Source: Lysobacterales bacterium (GTDB taxonomy: Bacteria; Pseudomonadota; Gammaproteobacteria; Xanthomonadales; SZUA-5). From it: DNA of 32,931 nt. Position numbers and translations under genes: made by a program. The stretch spans positions 1 through 32,931 of the forward strand of contig JALHRS010000039.1 in the NCBI GenBank assembly GCA_022841325.1, given 5' to 3'. Of this stretch, positions 19,863 through 27,176 are shown piece by piece. The notes under the pieces were generated by a model. That model did no database searches. It worked only from the letters and a program-made list of their open reading frames with translations, and was not told the origin of the DNA. How positions within the stretch are numbered: the stretch's first letter is position 1; the number at the start of each line of letters is the position of its first letter.

Positions 19863-21559
19863 TGAAGGCCACACACATCGGCAGCAGATGCTGGATCGGG
19901 CAGGGCATCGTGCTCTGCGCCGCGCTGCTGCTGTGCGTCTCGCAGAGCTACGCGGCGGTGCGGGCCAGCCTGGGTTCCGACCGCATCAAGCTCGGTGAGA
20001 CCACCACCCTGACGGTGGATTCCGACGAGGGCTCATCGGCGCCGGATTTCAGTGTGCTGCAGCAGGACTTCGATCTCGGTGGTCAATCCAGCAGTACCCA
20101 GATGTCCATCGTCAATGGACGTCGCAGCAGTTCGATCCAGTATTCGGTCGAGATCCAGCCCAAGGCCGCCGGGGTGTTGACGATCCCGGCCATTCCCGTC
20201 GGCAATTCGGCCACCGATCCGATGACGCTGACGGTGGTCCCGGCCGAACCGGGTTCGGCGGCGAAGGGCGATCTGATCTTTCTTGAGACTGAGCTCGGCA
20301 CCACCTCGCCCTATGTGCAGCAGGCGGTACCTTTCACCGTGCGTCTGTACTACTCGGTGCCGCTGTCCAGCGGCGAGGTCACGGCGCGTGCGCCCGAACA
20401 TGCCAGCCTGCAGCAGCTGGGTGAGGATCAGCAGTCGCAGACCGAAATCAACGGCCGCCGCTACGGCGTGTTCGAACGTCGCTACCTGCTGATTCCCGAG
20501 CAATCCGGCCCCATGGAACTGCCGGCCGCGCAGTTCCGCGGCGGTGCCCAGACCAGCGATGCCAACAGTTTCTTCAGCCGCGTGCAGAGCGTCAGTGCGG
20601 TGGGCCAGAGCTATCAGCTGGACGTGCGGCCGCAGCCGGCGGGTGCGCCGCAGCCGTGGCTGGCGGCGCGTCAACTGGGACTGGTCCGCGGCGAGATGCC
20701 GGATACGCCACGGGCCGGCGAGCCGATACTGATCGAGTACACGCTGACCGCGGACGGCGCGCTGTCCAGCCAGTTGCCCGATCTGGAACTGCCGCCCATC
20801 GCCGGCGCGCAGGTGTTCCCGGAGCCGGCCCAGCGTCAGGATGGCGTGGTGGCCGGCGCACCGGTGGCCGTGCTCAAGCGCCGCTTTGCCATCGTGCCGG
20901 CGCAGTCCGGCAAGCTCGATCTGCCAGCGCTGCGGGTGCGCTACTGGAATACCGCCAGCGATCGCGCCGATGTGGCCGAGGTCGCCGGGGTCACGCTGGA
21001 CATCGGCGTGGGCAGTGCTGCGCCGATCAATCCCGTGCCCATGCTCAGTCCCGCGCCCGATGCATCCGCGCCGGTGACACCGACCGCGATCAGCGCCGGC
21101 GATGAGGCTCTGCGCGCCGAGTTGACGCGCTGGCGCTGGATCAGTCTGTTGTTGGGCTGCGGCTTGTTGGCCTCCTTGTTGTGGGGCTGGCGCCGGCAGG
21201 CAGCGGTGCTGGAACCGCCGGCGCCGCAGCGCGCGCCTGAGCGTCTGGCCGACCCCACCGTGCTGCGCCGGGCCCTGGCCGAAGGCGATCTGCACGAGAT
21301 TGCCGACGCCCTGCGCGCGTCGACGCCGACGCCCTGCCTGAATCTGGGACAGCTGCGTGTGCGCCTGGGCGATGCCGAACAGCAGGCGGCCATCGTGGCG
21401 CTGGAGCAGACCCTGTGGGCGGCAAGACCGGCAGCCGAGGACCGCTCCGCCGTGCGCGAACGCCTGCGCGCAGCCTTCAAGTCCGGGCCGATCCTGCGCC
21501 AGAGCGGTACGGAAGACGCCGCCTCGCCGCTGGCGCCGCTGTATCCGGCGCGGGGTTAG
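19862..21559 (+). CDS. BatD family protein
   Basis: A 565-aa exported and membrane-anchored protein of the BatD (oxygen tolerance) family. A signal peptide covers about residues 1-31 (GIVLCAALLLCVSQSYA), followed by beta-rich periplasmic domains beginning VRASLGSDRIKLGETTTLTV, with family features such as VPFTVRLYYSVPLSSGEV and RRYLLIPEQSG. One transmembrane helix lies near residues 428-444 (SLLLGCGLLASLLWGW), leaving a cytoplasmic helical tail of about 120 residues. The ATG at 19862 overlaps the preceding stop and has GAGGGAG at 19848-19854. It closes the MoxR/Bat set; the C-terminal tail could contact the cytosolic ATPase, which is inference. Confidence 0.92.
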   Translation: MKATHIGSRCWIGQGIVLCAALLLCVSQSYAAVRASLGSDRIKLGETTTLTVDSDEGSSAPDFSVLQQDFDLGGQSSSTQMSIVNGRRSSSIQYSVEIQPKAAGVLTIPAIPVGNSATDPMTLTVVPAEPGSAAKGDLIFLETELGTTSPYVQQAVPFTVRLYYSVPLSSGEVTARAPEHASLQQLGEDQQSQTEINGRRYGVFERRYLLIPEQSGPMELPAAQFRGGAQTSDANSFFSRVQSVSAVGQSYQLDVRPQPAGAPQPWLAARQLGLVRGEMPDTPRAGEPILIEYTLTADGALSSQLPDLELPPIAGAQVFPEPAQRQDGVVAGAPVAVLKRRFAIVPAQSGKLDLPALRVRYWNTASDRADVAEVAGVTLDIGVGSAAPINPVPMLSPAPDASAPVTPTAISAGDEALRAELTRWRWISLLLGCGLLASLLWGWRRQAAVLEPPAPQRAPERLADPTVLRRALAEGDLHEIADALRASTPTPCLNLGQLRVRLGDAEQQAAIVALEQTLWAARPAAEDRSAVRERLRAAFKSGPILRQSGTEDAASPLAPLYPARG

Positions 21560-21631
21560 GGTTCATGGGTCGCGATGCCTGGTGAGCGTCCCGGTCGCCC
21601 CCGGCGGTGTGCTGGCTCGGGCTACAAACAA

Positions 21632-21659
21632 GGGGCAGGGGGCAGGGGGCAGGGGCCAA
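21632..21659 (+). repeat. Heptamer array (GGGGCAG x3)
   Basis: Three exact GGGGCAG units and one degenerate GGGCCAA. The unit is the same as in the array after zipA (10126-10160). No opposing partner array is visible in this 213-nt gap between batD and fixH, so it is either solitary or a half-lost bracket. Confidence 0.7.
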
Positions 21660-21772
21660 GCTCGCTGCAAAGTCAGTTTGTGCGGCGGGGGACCCTCCGG
21701 ACTGACGCCGATCAAAACCGCTCCGAAGCGTCTCTGTCAGACTGCACGCACTTGATCAACGACGAATCCGGC

Positions 21773-22276
21773 ATGAGCGTGGTGCAATTGGTGGCTGAAC
21801 CCCAGATTCCTGAAAAAGCCGGTCTGCCCTGGCACTGGTTGATCTTCCTGCCGGTACTGGCCTCGGTGATTGCCGGTCTGACCACGTTGGGCATTGCCAT
21901 CCGCTACGGCGACAAACCGCTGCCCGAGTCGGTCATGCGTACCGGTCCGGTGCAATATGGCCTGAGCCAACCGCATCTGCTGGCGCGAAGCTTGGGGATT
22001 TCCGCCAGCGCACAGCTAACACCGGCCGCACGTGGCATCGTGCTGGAACTGGCCAGTCGCGATCTTCCCCAGCAACTCAGTCTTCGGCTGTGGCATCCCA
22101 CCGAAGCCGGTCTTGACCAGGTGCTGACGCTGACGCGCTCGGACGACGGGCGTTACCGGGGCGTGTGGCCGGCCAACGCTCAGGGTTTGCTGCCGTTGCT
22201 GTCCTCCGCAGAGCAGGGTTGGGAAATACCCGGTGCTACAGACGCTGCCAGCAATACGCTGCGCTTCCAGCCCTGA
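21773..22276 (+). CDS. fixH: FixH family cbb3 oxidase maturation protein
   Basis: A 167-aa membrane-anchored protein of the FixH family, needed together with FixI/CcoI and FixS/CcoS for assembling active cbb3-type cytochrome oxidase. One transmembrane helix (about 20-44, PWHWLIFLPVLASVIAGLTTL) precedes IRYGDKPLPE, then a periplasmic beta-rich domain with LRLWHPTEAGLDQVLTLTRSDDGRYRGVWP, a pattern typical of FixH. The ATG at 21773 (MSVVQLVAEP) is chosen because the upstream in-frame extension crosses the GGGGCAG repeat array and is not protein-like. ccoI starts 10 nt after the stop. Identification rests on topology, motif and neighbours. Confidence 0.85.
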   Translation: MSVVQLVAEPQIPEKAGLPWHWLIFLPVLASVIAGLTTLGIAIRYGDKPLPESVMRTGPVQYGLSQPHLLARSLGISASAQLTPAARGIVLELASRDLPQQLSLRLWHPTEAGLDQVLTLTRSDDGRYRGVWPANAQGLLPLLSSAEQGWEIPGATDAASNTLRFQP

Positions 22277-22286
22277 CGATTCTTCC

Positions 22287-24737
22287 ATGGCGGCAACGCA
22301 CTGCTTCCATTGCCATGAACCCTTGCCGGCCAGCGGCGTGCACTGGTTGGCCGTGGCTGGCGTGCAGCAGCCTCTCTGCTGTGGTGGCTGTCGTGCTGCA
22401 GTCGAGTGGATTCATGGTCAGGGTCTCGGTGACTACTACCGTCTGCGCGCCGAGGGCGCCGGCCCGGGTCGCGCCGTCGAGACCGATTTTGCGGTCTTCG
22501 ATCGGCCGGCGGTGCTGCGCTATTACGCCGGTGAGGCGGTCGACGGCGTGGCCGAGATCACGCTGTCGCTGGAAGGCATGCGCTGCGTTGCCTGCACCTG
22601 GCTGATCGAGCGGGCGCTGTCGGCAGAGCCCGGCGTGCTGCGTGTGCGCGTGCAGCCGCTGACGCAGCGGGTATTCCTGCGCTGGCGCGTGGGCGCGGTC
22701 CAGCTCTCGGTGCTGGCCGAGCGCCTTGCAGCGCTGGGCTATCGGCCGCAGCTGAGCGATCCCACCCACGCCCTGGAGCGCATCAAGCGCGAGCGCCGCG
22801 ATGCGCTCAAGCGCCTGGTGGTCGCCGGCGTCGGCATGATGCAGGCGATGATGTACGGCGTGGCCCTGTATGCCGGTGCCTTCGAAGGCATGGATCCTAC
22901 GGTGCGCGATTTCTTCCGCTGGGTCAGTCTGAGCGTGGCCGCGCCGGTGATCTTCTATTCCGGCCAGCCCTTCTTCAGCGGTGCCTGGCGCGAGCTGCGG
23001 GCGCGGCGGCTGGGCATGGACACGCCGGTCGCGCTGGCGCTGGGGCTGGCCTTTGTCGCCAGCGTCTATCAGTCCTGGCGTGGCGGCGTTGATGTCTATT
23101 TCGATTCGCTGACCATGTTCGTGTTCTTTCTGCTGCTCGGCCGCTTTGCCGAGCAGAGCGTGCGGCACAGGGCCCAGATCAGTCTGGGCGTGCTGTCCTC
23201 GGGACTGCCGCCGCTGGCGCGCCGGGTCGAGGGCGAGGTCGAGCAGGAAGTGGCCACGCTGGAGCTGCAGCCGGGTGACCTGGTGCAGGTGGCGGCTGGC
23301 TGCACCATCCCGGTGGATGGCGAGTTGATCGAGGCCGCCGAGGTCGATGAAGCCATGCTCAGCGGTGAGTCGATGCCGGTGGAGAAACTCGCTGGCGATC
23401 AGGTATTGGCCGGCAGCGTGGCGGTGTCCAGACCCCTGCGGCTGCGGGTGCAGCAGACCGGCGCGGCGACGGTGTGGTCGTCCCTGTCGCGCCTGGCCGA
23501 CAGCGCCCAGGCAGAGAAGCCCGCCAGCCTGCAGATGGCCGAACGCGTGGCCCAGATTTTCGTTGCCCGGATTCTGATCCTGACCGTGCTGGTGGCGCTG
23601 GCCTGGAGCTGGTACGCCCCGGATCGCGCCTTCGAGGTGGCCCTGGCGGTGCTGGTGGTGTCCTGCCCCTGCGCATTGTCGCTGGCACTGCCGACCGCGC
23701 TGGCCGCCGGCAGTCAGGGCCTGGGACGCCTGGGCATCCTGGTGGTCCGTCCGGCTGCACTGGAAACGCTGGCGCAGGTGCGCCAGGTGGTGTTCGACAA
23801 GACCGGTACCCTGACCGACGGTCAGATTCGCATTGCCCGGACGGCGCTAGCGCCAGGTTGGTCCGATGAGCGGGCGCTGGCGCTGGCGGCAGCGCTGGAG
23901 CAGGAAGCCACGCATCCGATTGCCCGCGCCTTTGCGGCCAGGGCTGAGGGCCTGGCGGTCACGGCGCGACGACAGATCGCCGGCTTCGGCGTGGAGGGGC
24001 AGATCGACGGCGTGCGTTACCGACTGGGCCGACCCGACTTCGCCTGCCCCGATGCTTCGATTCCCATGCTTGATGGCGACATCCTGCTCAGCGCCGATGG
24101 CCTGGCGATTACCGGATTCCGGCTGCAGGATCAACTTCGCGCCGATGCCCCCGCGAGCGTGCGCGAGTTGCGCGGGCGGGGCCTGCGCAGCACCTTGCTC
24201 AGCGGCGACAGCGCGCCGCGGGTGGCGGCCCTGTCCGAACGGCTGCAGATGGACGCCTGTTTCGCCGCGCAGTCACCGCAGGCCAAGATCGAGGTGCTGG
24301 ACCGGTTGCAGCTGCAGGATGGCCCGGCCCTGATGGTGGGCGACGGCGTCAATGACGCTCCGGTGCTGGGGCGGGCCGCGGTCTCGATGGCCATGGGTCG
24401 CGGCGCCGATCTGGCCAAGGCGCATGCCGATCTGGTGCTGCTGGGATCGCGTCTGGCGGTGCTGCCCGAGGCGCTGGCCCTGGCGCAGCGGACCATGATC
24501 ACCATCCGCCACAACATCCGCTGGGCCTATGGCTACAATGCCGTGGCCATACCGGTGGCCGCACTGGGCTGGGTTCCGCCCTGGCTGGCGGCAATCGGGA
24601 TGTCCCTGAGTTCCCTGATTGTGGTGGTCAATTCGATGCGATTGCTCAAACCCGCGCGGGCCGCATCCGGCGCCGGGGAACACGACCCGATGTCGCTGCC
24701 CCGTCCGTTGGCGGTCACAGGCTCGGAGCGCGCATGA
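22287..24737 (+). CDS. ccoI: Copper-transporting P-type ATPase CcoI/FixI
   Basis: A P1B-type ATPase that exports copper from the cytoplasm for insertion into cbb3 oxidase. The 816-aa protein starts with a Cys-rich metal-binding region (CFHC at 6-9, CCGGC at 31-35), then a heavy-metal-associated domain with GMRCVAC (98-104). Eight membrane helices are expected. The TGES-like loop SGESMPVEK, the transmembrane CPC (460-462, VVSCPCALSLALPTA), the phosphorylation site DKTGT (Asp504) and MVGDGVNDAPVL are all intact. The ATG at 22287 is chosen because the N-terminal cysteine cluster follows directly; the frame extends upstream into fixH. The CPC and the N-terminal CFHC/CCGGC region together distinguish CcoI from CopA. 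Its stop overlaps the ccoS start. Confidence 0.95.
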   Translation: MAATHCFHCHEPLPASGVHWLAVAGVQQPLCCGGCRAAVEWIHGQGLGDYYRLRAEGAGPGRAVETDFAVFDRPAVLRYYAGEAVDGVAEITLSLEGMRCVACTWLIERALSAEPGVLRVRVQPLTQRVFLRWRVGAVQLSVLAERLAALGYRPQLSDPTHALERIKRERRDALKRLVVAGVGMMQAMMYGVALYAGAFEGMDPTVRDFFRWVSLSVAAPVIFYSGQPFFSGAWRELRARRLGMDTPVALALGLAFVASVYQSWRGGVDVYFDSLTMFVFFLLLGRFAEQSVRHRAQISLGVLSSGLPPLARRVEGEVEQEVATLELQPGDLVQVAAGCTIPVDGELIEAAEVDEAMLSGESMPVEKLAGDQVLAGSVAVSRPLRLRVQQTGAATVWSSLSRLADSAQAEKPASLQMAERVAQIFVARILILTVLVALAWSWYAPDRAFEVALAVLVVSCPCALSLALPTALAAGSQGLGRLGILVVRPAALETLAQVRQVVFDKTGTLTDGQIRIARTALAPGWSDERALALAAALEQEATHPIARAFAARAEGLAVTARRQIAGFGVEGQIDGVRYRLGRPDFACPDASIPMLDGDILLSADGLAITGFRLQDQLRADAPASVRELRGRGLRSTLLSGDSAPRVAALSERLQMDACFAAQSPQAKIEVLDRLQLQDGPALMVGDGVNDAPVLGRAAVSMAMGRGADLAKAHADLVLLGSRLAVLPEALALAQRTMITIRHNIRWAYGYNAVAIPVAALGWVPPWLAAIGMSLSSLIVVVNSMRLLKPARAASGAGEHDPMSLPRPLAVTGSERA

Positions 24738-24901
24738 ACATCCTGCTGGTGCTGATACCGCTGTCGCTGATGCTGGTGATCGCCGCCGTCTACGCCTTCT
24801 TCTGGGCGGTGGACAATGACCAGTTCGAAGACCTGGAAACCCCGGCCATCGACATCCTCAGCGACGACGAGGCGCCCCGCGCCGGCGATCGTGATCGCTG
24901 A
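24734..24901 (+). CDS. ccoS: Cbb3-type oxidase assembly protein CcoS
   Basis: A 55-aa protein, too short for most gene callers' default cutoffs but unmistakable. One N-terminal transmembrane helix (MNILLVLIPLSLMLVIAAVY) is followed by the family signature FFWAVDNDQFEDLETPA and an acidic tail (ILSDDE). CcoS is required for fitting haem and copper cofactors into the CcoN subunit. The ATG at 24734 overlaps the ccoI stop (ATGA) and the 3' end overlaps the proposed start of the next gene by 11 nt. It completes a fixH-ccoI-ccoS module. Confidence 0.95.
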   Translation: MNILLVLIPLSLMLVIAAVYAFFWAVDNDQFEDLETPAIDILSDDEAPRAGDRDR

Positions 24902-25607
24902 ACTGAGCCTGGGCGCAGCCCTGTTGCTCGGCGCCGCCGGCAGCGTCCATTGCGTGTTGATGTGCGGCGCCATTGCCGGCGCCTTTGGCGTTTCCAGCGC
25001 TGGCCGGGCACCCATCATCGTGCCGCTCGCGGCCAGTCTGGGACGCATTCTCGGCTACGCCGGGCTGGGCGCACTGTTCGGTCTGTTCGGGCTCGGCATC
25101 GCCAGCTGGTTGCAGCAGCCGTCGGGCATCTGGGTGCTGCGCGCCATGGCCGCGCTGGTGCTGGTGTTGATGGGCCTGCAGTTGGCCGGCTGGATCAGTC
25201 TGCTCGATCGCCTGGCGGTCATCGGCGCGCCGCTGTGGCGACGGCTGCAGCCGCTGACCCGACGCCTGCTGCCCATCGACAGCGCCGCCAAGGGACTGGC
25301 CTTCGGCGCCCTCTGGGGTCTGCTGCCCTGCGGTCTGGTCTACGGCATGCTGACGCTGAGCATCGGCTTTGCCAGCCCGATCCAGGGCGCGCTGTTCATG
25401 GGCGCATTTGGGCTGGGTACACTGCCGGCGTTGCTGGGCCTGGGCGTAGCCGCCGGCGCCAGCACCCCGCGCGGCCTCAGTCAAGGCCGCAAGCGCCAGA
25501 TCGGCAGCGCCCTGGCCCTGTTCGGCGTGTTCTTCTTTGTCGCGCCATGGATACTGCCCCACGAAGGCCCACTGGCCGCGCTGCGTCCACTGCTGGACTG
25601 CCATTAA
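24891..25607 (+). CDS. SafE/DsbD-like membrane protein of the cbb3 maturation cluster
   Basis: A polytopic membrane protein of about 238 aa belonging to the sulfite exporter TauE/SafE (DsbD_2, UreH-like) group commonly found right after ccoS. The signature GSVHCVLMCGAIAGAF (about 17-32) places two cysteines in the first helix, and a second half has GALWGLLPCGLVYGML with another conserved Pro-Cys-Gly. Six or seven membrane helices are expected. A role in copper or thiol handling during oxidase assembly is suggested for relatives but not proven. The GTG at 24891, inside the end of ccoS, is the best start since the open frame upstream of it is ccoS out of frame. The TAA stop overlaps the stop of the opposing hydrolase gene by 4 nt. 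Confidence 0.88.
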   Translation: MIAELSLGAALLLGAAGSVHCVLMCGAIAGAFGVSSAGRAPIIVPLAASLGRILGYAGLGALFGLFGLGIASWLQQPSGIWVLRAMAALVLVLMGLQLAGWISLLDRLAVIGAPLWRRLQPLTRRLLPIDSAAKGLAFGALWGLLPCGLVYGMLTLSIGFASPIQGALFMGAFGLGTLPALLGLGVAAGASTPRGLSQGRKRQIGSALALFGVFFFVAPWILPHEGPLAALRPLLDCH

Positions 25608-26590
25608 TCCTCGAATCCGCTACGCCCCAGGGGCAGCAGCTGATCGACCAGAAATTCTCGCGCCTGAATGTTGACCTCCGCCGGAAAGCCGCCGTGCCCG
25701 CCACCGACGACGGTGCGCCAGCGCGGTTGGTGGCCCGCGGCCTGAAGCGCCGCGTACAGACGAACACTCTGCGCAAAGGGCACCGACATGTCGGCATCGC
25801 CGTGAACGATCAGAAAAGGCGGATCGGTCGGATCCACCCAGGTCTGCGGACTGAGACTGGCCGCCAGTTCGGCCAGTGCCGGAAAGGGCGGCGTCGGATT
25901 GCCCAGATTGGCGCGCAGCACGCCCACGCCCTGGCCCGGTTGGTCGAAGCCGATCAGACGCGACTCGGGCGATTCCGGTGCATCGTGGTTGATGCTGCTG
26001 CCGGGCGGCGTGGTGACGTCCAGATTCATCATGATGATGTCGGTGGGACCGTAATAATCGACCACTGCCTGAACTGCGCTGGATTCGGACAGATGGTTGC
26101 CGATGCTGCCCTCCAGCGCCGCCGCATTGCCTGAAGTACCCACCAGCGCCGCCAGATGGCCGCCAGCAGACGAACCCCACACCCCAAAACGGGTCGGATC
26201 GAGCTGGAAACTGCCCGCCTGAGCCCGCAGCCAGCGGATCGCCGCCTTGACGTCGTGGATCTGCGCCGGAAAGATCACCGGGGCGCCGCCCCACTGGCCG
26301 GCCTGGCTGGTCAGGCGGTAGCTGACCGAAGCCAGCGCGACGCCGCGGTTGACCAGCTGAGCGGCAAAGCCCGGTGGCGGAAAGCGCGAGCCACCACTCC
26401 AGCCACCGCCGTGTATCCACACCACCAGCGGAACGGGAGTCGGGCCCGAACTGGGCAGATACAGGTCCAGTTGCAGTGGCCGTCCCCCGATTTCGGCATA
26501 GACCAGATCCGGATGGGTGGGCGTCGTCTGCGCGGCGATGGGCGCAGATCCGAGCAGAAGGATCAGCGCAAACAGCAGGCGTCTAGACAT
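25604..26590 (-). CDS. Secreted alpha/beta hydrolase (esterase/lipase type)
   Basis: A 328-aa serine hydrolase with a clear signal peptide (about 1-20, LLFALILLLGSAPIAA). The oxyanion-hole motif HGGGW (60-64), nucleophile elbow GSSAGG with Ser141, Asp267 in HGDADMSVP and His299 in GGGHGG form the expected catalytic set of the HGGGW-containing carboxylesterase families (hormone-sensitive-lipase-like or BD-FAE). The substrate is unknown; short acyl esters are the general expectation. The ATG at 26590 has a good ribosome binding site, GAGGGA on the minus strand (26597-26602). The gene converges on the SafE-like gene with a 4-nt overlap (TTAA at 25604-25607), leaving no room for a terminator between them. 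Confidence 0.92.
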   Translation of the reverse strand: MSRRLLFALILLLGSAPIAAQTTPTHPDLVYAEIGGRPLQLDLYLPSSGPTPVPLVVWIHGGGWSGGSRFPPPGFAAQLVNRGVALASVSYRLTSQAGQWGGAPVIFPAQIHDVKAAIRWLRAQAGSFQLDPTRFGVWGSSAGGHLAALVGTSGNAAALEGSIGNHLSESSAVQAVVDYYGPTDIIMMNLDVTTPPGSSINHDAPESPESRLIGFDQPGQGVGVLRANLGNPTPPFPALAELAASLSPQTWVDPTDPPFLIVHGDADMSVPFAQSVRLYAALQAAGHQPRWRTVVGGGHGGFPAEVNIQAREFLVDQLLPLGRSGFED

Positions 26591-27176
26591 CAGCAGTCCC
26601 TCGGGTGGGGAGTTCGGGAAAACGCGTCAAGGCGCAGCAGGTTGACACCCACAGGCGAGATTCCGGTGCGCTCCGGGCAAGGGCCCTCGCGGCGCGACTG
26701 GTTACGCGACGATCCGGTCCTGATGCAGGTCGCAGCAAGAAGTGCGACGCAGAGTAGACAAAGGAAAAAAGCAGAGAGCCGCGTGGGTCGGCCCCACACT
26801 GCGCAGGGACCATGAACGACGTGGCTGCTTCGAAGCGGCTTTGAGGAGGGACGCGCGCCTGCGCGGCCGCTGTTGATCTGCTTGAAGCACAAGCGCGGCG
26901 CCGCAGCGCGGCGCCCCCCACAGCCGCGCCCGGCTCTGTCGTGAGGCTTTTGCCTGGTGGTGGTTCATGGGAAACGCAGCACAGCCAATCCAGGATCGCT
27001 CTCGACCTTCTCCGCCTTCTCTCTACGCTTGCTTGGCGTTCTCTGTGTCCAGTTCTGGGCCGCGTTCTACCGAATGCGTCAATTCTGGCGCAAGCCGCTG
27101 GCCTTGCGGCTGCGTCAGCCTCCGTCAGCGCCGCCGGAGGGGAGCAATCCCGCGATCTTTGTCGTAACCTTGTCGG
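26591..27176. other. 586-nt divergent gap with bracketed repeats
   Basis: No gene or tRNA is seen. A purine-rich segment GCGACGCAGAG...AGCAGAGAG (26745-26777) and an opposing pyrimidine segment CTCCGCCTTCTCTCTACG...CGTTCTCTGTG (27010-27048) bracket a P module (26787-26818) and Q repeat copy C (26835-26927). A small hairpin AGCCGC/GCGGCT lies near 27093-27112. The divergent promoters of the hydrolase and of rnr must lie here, but no clear consensus boxes stand out. Confidence 0.6.
26835..26927 (-). repeat. Q repeat copy C (REPIN-like double hairpin)
   Basis: Same orientation as copy B. GAGGAGGG and an imperfect first stem (ACGCGCGCCTGCGCGGCC) are followed by a TTGATCTG linker and a perfect GGCGCCGC-AGC-GCGGCGCC hairpin, then CCCCCCACAGCCGC. 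The P module at 26787-26818 lies 16 nt upstream. Confidence 0.8.

Noticed and set aside
18126..19874. 582-aa minus-strand open frame rich in LLILTLL repeats
   Set aside because: It is the antisense shadow of the VWA-TPR gene; the LILTL pattern is just the complement of the DQQGQ repeats.
21752..21768. Possible FNR/ANR box (TTGATCAACGACGAATC) upstream of fixH, which would fit oxygen control
   Set aside because: The half-sites are not spaced as TTGAT-N4-ATCAA; TTGAT is followed directly by CAA, so the match is not adequate.
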